Source of the DNA: G963676655 sp963676655
GTDB lineage: Bacteria; Verrucomicrobiota; Lentisphaeria; Victivallales; Victivallaceae
Reading direction: 5' to 3'
Length of the DNA stretch: 64,000 nucleotides
NCBI GenBank assembly: GCA_963676655.2
Contig: CAXXKX010000003.1
Span: forward strand, 744,001 to 808,000
The notes under the pieces were generated by a model. It was not told where the DNA came from and ran no database searches. It saw only the letters and a program-made list of their open reading frames with translations. A program made the position numbers and the translations under genes. Within the stretch, counting starts at the first letter, position 1. The number at the start of each line of letters is the position of its first letter. Below, one piece after another: positions 1 to 8,287 of the stretch.

Positions 1-32
1 TTCAATTCTTGTATAATGTCTTGCGGTTTCAT
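1..32 (-). CDS. 5' end of an unidentified leftward gene (partial)
   Basis: The leftward strand has an ATG at 32 opening the frame MKPQDIIQEL, which runs off the window edge. A near-consensus promoter ends 7 bases before this ATG and no Shine-Dalgarno sequence fits between them, so the message would be almost leaderless. Ten residues are too few to name a family. The true start could lie further left, outside the window. Confidence 0.4.
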   Translation of the reverse strand, partial: MKPQDIIQEL

Positions 33-38
33 GTCATT

Positions 39-67
39 AATATAGCGTCTTTTCGGTTGCGGGTCAA
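39..67 (-). promoter_or_regulatory. sigma70-type promoter of the partial gene at the left edge
   Basis: Read leftward, TTGACC (67-62) and TATATT (44-39) are separated by exactly 17 bases. The predicted transcription start falls at about 31-33, on or next to the ATG at 32. This is a sequence match only. Confidence 0.5.
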
Positions 68-96
68 TATCCGCATTGGGGATGAATGGTCAATAC

Positions 97-711
97 TTAG
101 TTTTCCAGGGCGGTCCTGATGCGGTTTTCAATTTCCGCAGTTATGTTCTTTCGGCTCTCTTTGAGGTCTGAACCTAAATAATCACGTCCATAAATCGGGT
201 CAAAAACTTTCATTTTTATATTGAATGGAACCGGGATATACGCGCCTTTCGGGAAAGATTTTTCCGCCCCGGAAAGATAAACCGGATATATCGGTATTTC
301 CGGGAAATCAATCGCGATCCGGCCGATGCCTGATTTAAATTCATTCATCACCCCGGGTTCCCCCCTTGTACCCTCGGGAAAAATAATCAGCGAATAACCG
401 TTTTTAAGTTCATTGGCCAGGATTTCATAAGACTTCTTCCCGAATGCGCTCCGATCCACTAATATCGCGTTGAAAAGGATTTTTGCAACCCTCCCCATCA
501 GCCCTTTGTCGAAATAACCCTTCGCCGCAATGGTTTTCACTTTGTCGACCCTGGACAAGTCAAACAATCTGAAAAGAATCGTTATGTCTATATGGGAATT
601 GTGGTTAGAGGCAATAATGCACTGTTCATCGGTTATCTTACAGGCATTTTCAACTCCAAGGAATACCGTAATAAACAATCTTCCCAGAGCATGCAAAAGC
701 TTTTTAAACAT
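97..711 (-). CDS. plsC: 1-acyl-glycerol-3-phosphate acyltransferase (PlsC family)
   Basis: Transfers an acyl chain to lysophosphatidic acid to make phosphatidic acid at the inner membrane. The 204-residue protein carries both hallmark acyltransferase motifs: NHNSHID (residues 36-42, the HX4D catalytic pair) and FPEGTRG (111-117, glycerol-phosphate binding). A hydrophobic N-terminal stretch (about 8-20) fits a membrane anchor. It is the last gene of a three-gene leftward operon; only 2 bases separate it from the CdsA gene, whose product uses phosphatidic acid. Length is normal for the family. The acyltransferase family is clear; the exact acyl acceptor is inferred from context. Confidence 0.88.
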   Translation of the reverse strand: MFKKLLHALGRLFITVFLGVENACKITDEQCIIASNHNSHIDITILFRLFDLSRVDKVKTIAAKGYFDKGLMGRVAKILFNAILVDRSAFGKKSYEILANELKNGYSLIIFPEGTRGEPGVMNEFKSGIGRIAIDFPEIPIYPVYLSGAEKSFPKGAYIPVPFNIKMKVFDPIYGRDYLGSDLKESRKNITAEIENRIRTALEN

Positions 712-713
712 AC

Positions 714-1766
714 TCAGAAATACTTCCAGAAAATAAGATGAAAAGTCACCGGGATGGTGAATACAAGGCTGTCAACCCGGTCAATCACGCCGCCATGACC
801 GGGCAATATCGATCCTGAATCCTTACTTTTGAGGTCCCTTTTGACCATTGAAAACACCAGATCCCCGAATAACCCCAGCACTCCGATGAAAAATCCGGCT
901 ACAAGAGAATACTCATAACTCAGTTTTCCATCCGGGAACTGAGGCATTATCGGCACAAAGACAAGTGAAAGGAAAGCGACAAACACAGCCGCAACCAGCC
1001 CCGCCGCCCAGGTTTTGTTCGGGCTGATAGCCGCGGCCACCCGATATTCCAGCACCCGTTTGATTATTCCGTCGGACAACCTTGACGAAAGAACCGCAAA
1101 ATATTTGCCGACCCAGTAAGAAGTCAAATCCCTTACTTCCGTCAGGACAAAGCAGTACATGATCAAAACCGACCCCATATTTATCATGAACAGACAATAA
1201 CCTAGGTTGTAGGAGAAAAACATCAGGCCGATAGTGATAATCCCGATTGATTTCAAACTTCCTTCCGTCCGGTTCTGCAAAACAAACAGGATCGGCAATG
1301 AAAGAAATATATAGACCGGAACCGTAATCACAAAAACCTCATACCACTTGATATATGCCAGAAGAATCATAAGGGGAATGGAAATATAGCAAATCAAAAT
1401 GGAGGGACGGTCCTCATAAGACAATTTTTTCGAATCACTGCCTTCAGCCATAGGCATCAGGGAAAAATATTCCCGCATCGCGGCGAAACACAAAAAGCCC
1501 AGAAATAAAAATGATACAATCCGGTTGAAAGCCAGCGCCAGCATGAACACCGCGACCATCCACCACCAGGTGATTGTACGTTTCTTGATTTCTTCAGATA
1601 ACTGTAATTTTTTTCTTTCCATCAACCGCCAGATGATCGAGAACGAAAGCAAAAGCCCGACAATCCCGCTCATTACATAAAGCATTGCCATATCATTTTT
1701 GTTGTAAAGCAAAAAGAATGACACAATAATGATCAAAGCAAGCAAAAGGTTTTTCAATAAATTCAT
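714..1766 (-). CDS. phosphatidate cytidylyltransferase (CdsA/YnbB-like)
   Basis: Makes CDP-diacylglycerol from phosphatidic acid and CTP. The protein has 350 residues and about eight hydrophobic segments. Its C-terminus carries the CDS signature, seen as SMVKRDLKSKD followed by LPGHGGVIDRVDS, including the conserved K-R-D, K-D and D-R-x-D residues. It starts 2 bases after the YnbA-like gene and ends 2 bases before plsC, so the three are almost certainly co-transcribed. In E. coli the similar pair ynbA-ynbB also sits together, so this may be an accessory CDP-lipid system rather than the only CdsA of the cell; that point is inference. Confidence 0.88.
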   Translation of the reverse strand: MNLLKNLLLALIIIVSFFLLYNKNDMAMLYVMSGIVGLLLSFSIIWRLMERKKLQLSEEIKKRTITWWWMVAVFMLALAFNRIVSFLFLGFLCFAAMREYFSLMPMAEGSDSKKLSYEDRPSILICYISIPLMILLAYIKWYEVFVITVPVYIFLSLPILFVLQNRTEGSLKSIGIITIGLMFFSYNLGYCLFMINMGSVLIMYCFVLTEVRDLTSYWVGKYFAVLSSRLSDGIIKRVLEYRVAAAISPNKTWAAGLVAAVFVAFLSLVFVPIMPQFPDGKLSYEYSLVAGFFIGVLGLFGDLVFSMVKRDLKSKDSGSILPGHGGVIDRVDSLVFTIPVTFHLIFWKYF

Positions 1767-1768
1767 TT

Positions 1769-2407
1769 TTACCGTCCTATCCAGGTGTATGATTCATACT
1801 CCTTGCCTTTGGCTTCGGAAATAATTTTTCTGATTCGAATCGCACTGGTCATAAAGACTAAGCAACAGACCCCAAGAAAATAATATTGAACATATTCGAT
1901 AAAACCGGGAAAGAAGAACAACAATAAGGCCATAAGCCCCATCCAAACGGCGCGATCAGGTTTTCCGCCAAGGAATGTTTCATGTCTGCGCACCCCGCCC
2001 GGCATGCCTTTGCCAAGGACACCGCAAAATTCCGCGGCCCAGGCTAAGATGAGGAATAGTACCAGTGGACCCTTGCTGATTTCCGGGACAAACCATAGCA
2101 CTCCGTAACAAACGGTATCACCGATAATGTCGAGCGCTTCGTTCCAAATCTCCCCGGCCACTGACCCGGTCTGGTATTCCCGGGCCAGCATCCCGTCAAG
2201 GGCATTCATCATCATCCGCAATATCAAAAAAGGTGGAACAAGCAGCAGAGCCCATCTGAAATTATCACGAGTAAGCCCGATGTAAAAAGATAAAGAAACC
2301 AGAACAATAAAAACCCCGCCGAACAGCGTGGCCTGATTAGCCGACATCCAACTTCCGGCAATCCAGCGACAGATCTTTTGAAAATTTCCTTTTTGCAGAT
2401 ATAACAT
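1769..2407 (-). CDS. CDP-alcohol phosphatidyltransferase, YnbA-like
   Basis: Membrane enzyme expected to exchange CMP of a CDP-alcohol for a second alcohol. The start is set at the ATG at 2407, which has AAAGGGGAT upstream; an in-frame TTG two codons earlier lies too close to that site. The family motif DGxxARx8GxxxDxxxD appears as DGMLARE...G...N...D: the first Asp of the second pair is Asn. From memory, E. coli YnbA has the same NALDGMLARE context and the same Asn, so this looks like a subfamily trait and not a defect. Several hydrophobic segments follow. It is the first gene of the cdsA-plsC operon. The alcohol substrate is unknown. Confidence 0.82.
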   Translation of the reverse strand: MLYLQKGNFQKICRWIAGSWMSANQATLFGGVFIVLVSLSFYIGLTRDNFRWALLLVPPFLILRMMMNALDGMLAREYQTGSVAGEIWNEALDIIGDTVCYGVLWFVPEISKGPLVLFLILAWAAEFCGVLGKGMPGGVRRHETFLGGKPDRAVWMGLMALLLFFFPGFIEYVQYYFLGVCCLVFMTSAIRIRKIISEAKGKEYESYTWIGR

Positions 2408-2518
2408 GCTCAATCCCCTTTCTCTTATGATTTATGTTACAATATTATATTTTCAAAACAGTTAATATCAAGGAAAAAATCTTAATATGTTCGACAAAAC
2501 CTGGTCTTGGCATAGTGC

Positions 2519-2959
2519 TTACCTTGAACTTCTAAAAATATATCCTCGTCCATTATCCCTGTCATACGCAACGGAAATACCACCGTTATTGCGATGGGAT
2601 ATTTTGTAATATAACCCATTTTTGATCTTATGCTTAATATGAGTCTGTTTATTATTAAAAGAAGTCGCCGTAAACAGCTCTTTTGGTGATTCAATTTCCC
2701 GCACATCCCAACTGTTGCTTTGCGCAAAAACTTTAAACTCCGGTTCTTTCATGGAAAAATCACATATAAAAATGTTTGCGAGATTAAGATTAGTGAAAAC
2801 ATTAATATCACTTGCGGTTGTCGGCAGATATTCATATTTATCCAAACCTGACTTATATGTCGAATGATCGCCAAACATCAACCAGTTCAGGAGAAGAAAC
2901 AAACCAAGTGCCACCCCAATCACCGATAAACATCCGATTGTAATTTTATTTCTTTTCAT
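2519..2959 (-). CDS. small membrane-anchored protein of unknown function
   Basis: I do not recognise the family. The start is placed at the ATG at 2959, which has GGGAAGGG just upstream; a longer reading from 3004 adds 15 residues without a good ribosome site. The 146-residue protein begins MKRNK, followed by a hydrophobic segment (about residues 6-26) that should be a signal anchor, with the rest outside the cytoplasm. Two Cys lie in or near the anchor or domain and no catalytic motif is visible. It stands alone between the lipid operon and the divergent sodN. Confidence 0.6.
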   Translation of the reverse strand: MKRNKITIGCLSVIGVALGLFLLLNWLMFGDHSTYKSGLDKYEYLPTTASDINVFTNLNLANIFICDFSMKEPEFKVFAQSNSWDVREIESPKELFTATSFNNKQTHIKHKIKNGLYYKISHRNNGGISVAYDRDNGRGYIFRSSR

Positions 2960-3020
2960 GGCCCTTCCCGGAATGTGATTTAAATAATCTAGCATATCAA
3001 GCAATTCATTTCAACATCTG

Positions 3021-3049
3021 TTGACAGAATGTCATCCGGCATGTAAAAT
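3021..3049 (+). promoter_or_regulatory. sigma70-type promoter upstream of sodN
   Basis: TTGACA (3021-3026) and TAAAAT (3044-3049) are spaced by exactly 17 bases. The site faces the nickel superoxide dismutase gene and leaves a leader of about 180 bases that contains the hairpin-bearing element at about 3090-3185. Confidence 0.6.
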
Positions 3050-3089
3050 TATTATAGAGCCACAGGTACTATGCAAAATTTGAATTGCG

Positions 3090-3185
3090 CCACAGAAGCC
3101 TCGAAGGACCACAAATAAATATTTGATTTTTCAGTAAACTGAAAAACTAAATAACTTTTTTCGTGTTTTTTTGTGTTTTTCGTGG
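3090..3185 (+). repeat. hairpin element, copy 1, in the sodN leader
   Basis: An AT-rich segment starts near CCACAGAAG, has the hairpin TTTTCAG-taaa-CTGAAAA, then ends in TTCGTG/TTTTTGTG/TTTTTCGTGG runs. A second, diverged element of the same layout (hairpin TTTTCAG...CTGAAAA, then TTCTTCATG runs) lies at 45555-45640. This may be a dispersed intergenic repeat; it is seen only twice here. Confidence 0.4.
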
Positions 3186-3236
3186 TTAAAAGTTGCGCGA
3201 TTCATGGCTCGAAAGCCTAAAATCAAGGAGGAAATC

Positions 3237-3716
3237 ATGAAAAAGCTGACAATCGCATTATTGACAATTCTGACTTTGGCCGTAATCCCGCAACTGAGAG
3301 CTCACTGCGAAATTCCCTGCGGAATTTACGACGACGCGATGCGGATTAACATGCTGAACGAGCACATTACCACAATCGCGAAGTCGATGACCCAGATTAC
3401 AGAACTGGAGAAAGCCAAAAACAAGAACTACAATCAACTGGTACGCTGGATCACCAACAAAGAAACCCACGCCACCAAATTCCAGGAGATCGTAACCCAG
3501 TATTTTATGACTCAGCGCATCAAACCGGGTCAGACTGATTACGTTAAAAAGATCACCCTGCTGCATCAAATGCTGATTGCCGCAATGAAGTGCAAACAGA
3601 CTACTGACCTGGCAAATACGAAAAAACTGTCAAGTCTGGTCAAAGATTTTGACAAACTGTATTTCAAACCGGGCGAGAAGAAAAAACATATGCATAAACA
3701 TGACCATGCCCATTGA
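3237..3716 (+). CDS. sodN: nickel-containing superoxide dismutase with export signal
   Basis: Disproportionates superoxide using a Ni centre. The start at 3237 has AAGGAGG at the right distance. Residues 1-22 form a typical Sec signal peptide (MKK, hydrophobic core, then QLRA). Cleavage after RA would leave HCEIPCGIYDD as the mature N-terminus. This is the NiSOD nickel hook, with His1, Cys2, Cys6 and Tyr9 all present. The segment NQLVRWITNKETHA and the length of the helical domain match the family. In Streptomyces a dedicated protease (SodX) exposes His1; here signal peptidase could do it, and no sodX is adjacent. The C-terminus KKKHMHKHDHAH is His-rich and may bind nickel. The gene has its own promoter. 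Confidence 0.9.
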   Translation: MKKLTIALLTILTLAVIPQLRAHCEIPCGIYDDAMRINMLNEHITTIAKSMTQITELEKAKNKNYNQLVRWITNKETHATKFQEIVTQYFMTQRIKPGQTDYVKKITLLHQMLIAAMKCKQTTDLANTKKLSSLVKDFDKLYFKPGEKKKHMHKHDHAH

Positions 3717-3756
3717 TTGACGATGCGCATCGATGTTCATGCACAGTTTGCCGGGG

Positions 3757-5247
3757 TTATTTGCCGGATGATTTAATTCTGACAAGAACTCCGGCACCGG
3801 GAGCCAGCCGAAGGCGGTATTTATTGCCGTCGGCAGAGGTCCATTTGCCGGTTTGCGCATCATATACCTCGAGCGGCGCGGAACCGACTATTTCACGCTT
3901 CGGCGGCATCAGGAATTCAAGTCTCCGGGACTGTCCCGCTCCGCCATAAGTTCGCTGATCCAGATTGACAACCAAAGCATGGGTAGCCTTGCCGTTTTGA
4001 CCGAAATACCCGACGACGAATCCCTCCAGGGGGGATTCATACGAATTGATCGGCCATCTGCCATTGTGGTCGGAGTAATGACCGTTCACGAAACCGGGAC
4101 ATGGTTTGTCCTTCAACGCCGGAACCAGAGCAAACGGTGCTTTTTCAGGCAACCGGACCGCGCCTTCGGGAATCATACCGGCATGATAGACGGAAAGTGA
4201 TTTAAGCGAGCGCAGTTCTTTTGCTATATTGAGAAATTCCTGATGCAATTCGTCTTTGACAAAATAATAGAGAGGCGTAGGCTTACCGGGAAGCACTACC
4301 GCGCCATGTTTGCGAAGAATTTCTTTTTCACGGTAGGTACCGGCCGAATAAGCAAATCCGCCGTCGTGTCCCGGATATGAGTAAATATACCAGGATATTC
4401 CCTGCGAACCATAGGCTAATGACGTATAAGCCTGCCATCTCAACTGCTCACAGGTCGGAATTTTATAATTCTTGACCCAGGTGCTGGCCTGTAAAATAGC
4501 CATGAAGGGGATATTGTTTTTCAGGGCGGCGGCTCTCATTTGACTCATATTGAGGAAATACGCGTCGGTATCTCCACTGACGGAAAAAATATAATGGTCG
4601 AAACAGAGCAATTGCGGGTGGATAACTTCAATAAATTTATCAAGGTATTTTTTATACGCTTCAACCCGGTTGCCAGTGGATCCCATTTGCCGGGGCTTGG
4701 CGTAGTTAGGCAGCAGATTGATATAAACCAGATGTTTCGGGTCCAATGAAAGAATGTAAGCTTTGATATCCGCGATCATCTGAAACAATGCCACTCCCGG
4801 CTCATCTTTAATAGAATATCCGTAAAGAGCCGGATGATTGCGCAGCGCCTTAACCAGCTCAGTCAATTCCGCTTTTTTCTTCGGATCATTCAGATTGTTG
4901 ACATATATTTTCTTCTTTGCGTCTTTACGCATAAAGCCCATACCCAGCAAGCCGCGTACTTTGTGTTTATGCAGAGCGTCAAGTTGTTTACGATAATAGT
5001 CCAGCAGCGACATTTGTTTCGGTTTGCCGCGAGCTGACACCCAGGCCAGGTTGAATCCGCCTTCGGACATTTGTTTCGCGGCAAAGTCAGTTATCGGGGC
5101 CGGGCCGGCCCAATAAGTGATGATCGGTTCTCCCATTTGCCATTTTTCTTTTGGCGCCGAGCCGGACGCAACCAGGGTTACTCCAGTCAGAACCAGCAAG
5201 GCCAGAATCATCCGTAACTGTAATTTTGATTTGTCTAATTTACTCAT
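3757..5247 (-). CDS. secreted TIM-barrel glycoside hydrolase-like protein
   Basis: The 496-residue protein has a hydrophobic N-terminus (about residues 12-30) that looks like a signal peptide. It continues with barrel-like segments such as GGFNLAWV, VRGLLGMGF and LYGYSIKDEP. Glu149 in KDEP sits where clan-A hydrolases place their acid/base residue, and later W/Y-rich strands (GSQGISWYIYSY) fit a sugar site. The last 100 or so residues look like a beta-sandwich. The start has AAGGA upstream. It is the last gene of cassette 1, after the BNR protein. The fold is inferred; the substrate is not known and I cannot assign a CAZy family. Confidence 0.6.
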   Translation of the reverse strand: MSKLDKSKLQLRMILALLVLTGVTLVASGSAPKEKWQMGEPIITYWAGPAPITDFAAKQMSEGGFNLAWVSARGKPKQMSLLDYYRKQLDALHKHKVRGLLGMGFMRKDAKKKIYVNNLNDPKKKAELTELVKALRNHPALYGYSIKDEPGVALFQMIADIKAYILSLDPKHLVYINLLPNYAKPRQMGSTGNRVEAYKKYLDKFIEVIHPQLLCFDHYIFSVSGDTDAYFLNMSQMRAAALKNNIPFMAILQASTWVKNYKIPTCEQLRWQAYTSLAYGSQGISWYIYSYPGHDGGFAYSAGTYREKEILRKHGAVVLPGKPTPLYYFVKDELHQEFLNIAKELRSLKSLSVYHAGMIPEGAVRLPEKAPFALVPALKDKPCPGFVNGHYSDHNGRWPINSYESPLEGFVVGYFGQNGKATHALVVNLDQRTYGGAGQSRRLEFLMPPKREIVGSAPLEVYDAQTGKWTSADGNKYRLRLAPGAGVLVRIKSSGK

Positions 5248-5273
5248 TTTTTTTCCTTATCCTATTTATATGT

Positions 5274-6494
5274 TCAGTTCTTTTTATCCAATGATATTGC
5301 CATAAACGCCGCTTGTTTGTCCCGGGTACAAGATATAAACAACCTGTCATTGGCAACTGTCATATCCGGCAGAACCTGATTCGTTCCGTTATCGGGCAAA
5401 AGCTTGAATGCGGTCCATGATTGCCCCTGGTCCGGTGATGACAGATAAGCAATTCTTGAAACATTTTTCTTTTTTCCTTCAAGCAGGCCATCAACCTGAC
5501 AGGCAACAACAATCCTGTTGTTTCCAGACATGCCGATAACCGGAACTCTGATTATTCCCTGACTCTCCGATAACCTTAAACTCTCCCATTTTTCATTAAA
5601 ATTTTTCGTGCGCAAGCAGTTTAGTTTCCCGTTGCATGCGAAAACCACGTATACCCCCCCCTGAGAATCAACCGCAAAAGAGTGGTTGTCGGCCATCTCA
5701 AGTTTTTGCTCAGCCTGAAAAACCAGTCTTGATGACCATTTTCCAGCTTTTCGGCGCAGCAAAAACAGTTTCTTTCCCTGCTGCAACCTCAATATATAGC
5801 GACTTTTTCCATGCTGCAAAGCGCAAAGAACCTTGCCGGGACCATTATATTTTCTCGAAATCTTCGTCGGCACACTATGCCACTTTACTGAGTCAGCTTC
5901 AACCATTACCCCGTACAATCTGTATTCATCATACATCGACCACAGCATTTGACCTGGCTTCGCCTCCTCACCAGTCGTACTTGCATCAGCATTCGGAAAA
6001 GGATTGAGTTCCATACTGTAATCATTCGTGTCGACAGCCAAAGATACGCCGCCGCGCCAAATTGCTTTTTCCTTGCCAATAATTACCGGCACAGTCCATT
6101 TACGCCCCAAATCAGTGGTTTTCGAATAACGAGGTGCGGTTTTATTATCAGCTTGCAGCCACACGGCGTGGAGAACTGCGGATTTATCAAAACACAGAGC
6201 TGGCAGATAGTCACTTACCCATCTTGACTTCGCATTTCCGGCAAAAGGGATCGGAGCGGTTTCCCAACTACCGCCGCCATCCGCACTGCGATTGAAACGC
6301 AGACTGACCCTGCCTTTGAAATTTTTTAGACTTTCCGTGGTCCAGAAAATCATGATTTTCCTATGCTGACTATCAGTTGCAATAACGGTTTTATGTACTT
6401 TTTTATCCGCACCACTGATAATCGTCCAAGCATTTGCCGACTGATGCAGGAGCATCGCAAACAAGATCAGGGACAAAGTATTTATACGCATCAT
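5274..6494 (-). CDS. secreted BNR/Asp-box (sialidase-fold) protein
   Basis: The frame opens at 6524, but ATGs at 6494/6491 give a clean signal peptide (MMRINTLSLILFAMLLHQSANA), so 6494 is preferred. The body shows at least three Asp-box repeats: SADGGGSWETAP, TTDLGRKWTVPV and SSPDQGQSWTAF, typical of six-bladed sialidase-like propellers. The catalytic Arg triad and Tyr/Glu pair of true sialidases cannot be confirmed by eye, so a non-catalytic glycan-binding role is equally possible. It lies between the cassette 1 pseudopilin and the TIM-barrel protein in one leftward operon. Confidence 0.7.
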   Translation of the reverse strand: MMRINTLSLILFAMLLHQSANAWTIISGADKKVHKTVIATDSQHRKIMIFWTTESLKNFKGRVSLRFNRSADGGGSWETAPIPFAGNAKSRWVSDYLPALCFDKSAVLHAVWLQADNKTAPRYSKTTDLGRKWTVPVIIGKEKAIWRGGVSLAVDTNDYSMELNPFPNADASTTGEEAKPGQMLWSMYDEYRLYGVMVEADSVKWHSVPTKISRKYNGPGKVLCALQHGKSRYILRLQQGKKLFLLRRKAGKWSSRLVFQAEQKLEMADNHSFAVDSQGGVYVVFACNGKLNCLRTKNFNEKWESLRLSESQGIIRVPVIGMSGNNRIVVACQVDGLLEGKKKNVSRIAYLSSPDQGQSWTAFKLLPDNGTNQVLPDMTVANDRLFISCTRDKQAAFMAISLDKKN

Positions 6495-6508
6495 AAATCC
6501 GGAATAAA

Positions 6509-7222
6509 TCACCAGCAAACCCATTCTTTAGAGGTCCATATCCGACTGATTATCTGATTGTTTTTAAACCATTTCACGTGTCCGTCAAGAAAAGCCATAT
6601 TTTCGCCGCCCATACTCAAATGATTGTTCACCATATAAGAGTCGCGCGGACTGGTGTACCAGTATATACTGCGACCAAACCAATAGCCGTCGGCAGGATC
6701 GTTGCAGTCGACGATCGCCGGCTGCGCCGCCGGGGTATCAACCAGTTTTTTAACCGAAAAAGAAGTTCTTGGCACACAAGTCCCGAAATCATTAGGATAA
6801 CTGCTCTTCGGCCACCGATGCTGATTCAAGGCAAAACCGAACCAGTTACTGGAGGTCTTTGACCCGTAAGCAGAAAGAAACTTGTACGAAGTCCCGCCTA
6901 TAGTTATATAAGTAAGCTTAATTCTCCGGTCGCTGTCCGGACATAAGAACGATTTACTGTTGGGCAGGTATGTTGTTAAAGTATTGATATCGTAAATCTG
7001 ATTCAAGGTATCGTAATGCACCTTTGGAAACCAGTCATCACTGTCCTGAGAATACAAATTGAATCCAAGTCCAAGCTGTTTAAGATTACTTTGACATGAC
7101 GCCTGCTTAGCTTTGCTTCTGGCTTTCCCCAACGCTGGCATCAGCATCGAAGCAAGTATAGCAATAATAGCTATAACAACCAATAATTCTATTAATGTGA
7201 ATAATAGCTTTGACCTTTTCAT
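6509..7222 (-). CDS. pseudopilin-like protein (prepilin N-terminus, cassette 1)
   Basis: The start is set at the ATG at 7222, whose ATGA overlaps the stop of the regulator gene; an ATG three codons earlier lies too close to the ribosome site. The N-terminus MKRSKLLFTLIELLVV has the +1 Phe and +5 Glu of type IV prepilins, then the hydrophobic helix IAIIAILASMLMPAL and the KARSKAKQASCQSNLKQ segment shared by all pseudopilins here. The residue before the cleavage site is Leu, not Gly. Near the C-terminus is HLSMGGENMAFLDGHV, the H-x-DG motif known from large PVC pseudopilin families. The globular part likely lies outside the inner membrane. Its place between regulator and hydrolase genes suggests a glycan-linked role. 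Confidence 0.85.
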   Translation of the reverse strand: MKRSKLLFTLIELLVVIAIIAILASMLMPALGKARSKAKQASCQSNLKQLGLGFNLYSQDSDDWFPKVHYDTLNQIYDINTLTTYLPNSKSFLCPDSDRRIKLTYITIGGTSYKFLSAYGSKTSSNWFGFALNQHRWPKSSYPNDFGTCVPRTSFSVKKLVDTPAAQPAIVDCNDPADGYWFGRSIYWYTSPRDSYMVNNHLSMGGENMAFLDGHVKWFKNNQIISRIWTSKEWVCW

Positions 7223-8250
7223 TTTGAGCATTCCTTTCTTAAAACTTGCGGTTTCATTATTAATCTTGATTTTCCTTTGATACCCTTTATTATTGATTCA
7301 AGTTCAATTAATGCCAATGTCCCCATCACTTTTATTCCCTGATCGATTTCATGGACAAATGCCTTTTCCGGATTGTCGGGACTGATGCAGTTATAGGTCC
7401 CAACTTCGATATCCCGGGGGATATTCAAATTTCTCTGACGGGTCACATCCAGCAGATCATCCATAAAAAAGCCTTGAGAACACATTATTGCGTCCGGCTT
7501 GAAAAAATCCAGCATTTCTGAAATCGGCATATGCAAATCGCCATAATGATAGTTCTTACAGGAAACCGGAACTGTAAAAGTCTCAATTCCGGCATCGGCA
7601 TTGTCAACCGCCTCCTTAAACGCCAGAAAACGGGAATTTGAGTATCCGAGGAATTCGTCCCGTCCAAGAAAAGCAATCCTTTTCCGGCCGTGGGCAATAA
7701 ACAATTCGGTAATTTCCTTAATGCCGCCGGCATTATTACTCGATACATAATTCAAATGAGTATTTTTCATTACCCGGTTGAAGACCATTACCGCAAAACC
7801 TTTTTCCCTGAATTTTTCCGCCATGCTGATCGATTGCTCGTCATCCGGAGCAACCCACATAATGCCGTCTGGAGGATTATTCTGGATCATCTCTTCAAGT
7901 TCCAAATCATCATGATTGTAATGGTAAATGTATAAAGCGGTCCGGCTTTTCCGGCTTTGCTGAACAATTCCGCTGATGAATTCATCCCCCATATCGATAT
8001 TTGGCGGAATGATCAAGCAAATTTTTATGGTCCTAACAACCGGTTTCGCTTTTTTGATAAAAGTGCCTTTCCCCTTCTTGCGAAAGATCAATCCCTTTTT
8101 CTCAACATCATCCAAAGCGCGCCTGACAGTTATAATACTGACGTCAAATTTGCTGCAAAGCTCACTTTGTGACGGCAGCATATCGCCTTCGTGTCCCTTT
8201 TTGATCAGGGACAGCAGATAATTATGTACTTTTGTGTGTTGCGCTATCAT
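7219..8250 (-). CDS. GntR-type regulator with LacI-like sugar-binding domain
   Basis: Residues 1-70 form a GntR winged helix: LPSQSELCSKFDVSIITVRRALDDVEKKGLI is the classic helix-turn-helix and wing. The remaining 270 residues resemble a periplasmic-binding-protein/LacI effector domain (VSSNNAGGIKEITELFIAHGRKRIAFLGR). This AraR-like architecture usually senses a sugar and represses an adjacent utilisation operon. The gene is first in cassette 1 and overlaps the pseudopilin gene by 4 bases. Its start codon lies directly behind a perfect consensus promoter with no ribosome site, and a palindrome covers the start, so leaderless translation and self-repression are likely. Confidence 0.88.
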   Translation of the reverse strand: MIAQHTKVHNYLLSLIKKGHEGDMLPSQSELCSKFDVSIITVRRALDDVEKKGLIFRKKGKGTFIKKAKPVVRTIKICLIIPPNIDMGDEFISGIVQQSRKSRTALYIYHYNHDDLELEEMIQNNPPDGIMWVAPDDEQSISMAEKFREKGFAVMVFNRVMKNTHLNYVSSNNAGGIKEITELFIAHGRKRIAFLGRDEFLGYSNSRFLAFKEAVDNADAGIETFTVPVSCKNYHYGDLHMPISEMLDFFKPDAIMCSQGFFMDDLLDVTRQRNLNIPRDIEVGTYNCISPDNPEKAFVHEIDQGIKVMGTLALIELESIIKGIKGKSRLIMKPQVLRKECSK

Positions 8251-8259
8251 AGTATGATA
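8245..8259. promoter_or_regulatory. palindromic operator candidate over the regulator start codon
   Basis: TATCATA-G-TATGATA is a perfect 7+7 palindrome covering the start codon (8250-8248) and touching the -10 box. A further TATGATA copy lies at 8268-8274 inside the promoter spacer. Position and symmetry suit an autoregulatory GntR or LacI-type operator. Confidence 0.5.
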
Positions 8260-8287
8260 TTATATTATATGATAAGTTATTTGTCAA
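8259..8287 (-). promoter_or_regulatory. perfect-consensus sigma70 promoter of cassette 1
   Basis: Read leftward: TTGACA (8287-8282), 17 bases, TATAAT (8264-8259). The expected transcription start is at 8251-8253, one to three bases before the ATG at 8250, which implies a leaderless message. Confidence 0.75.
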
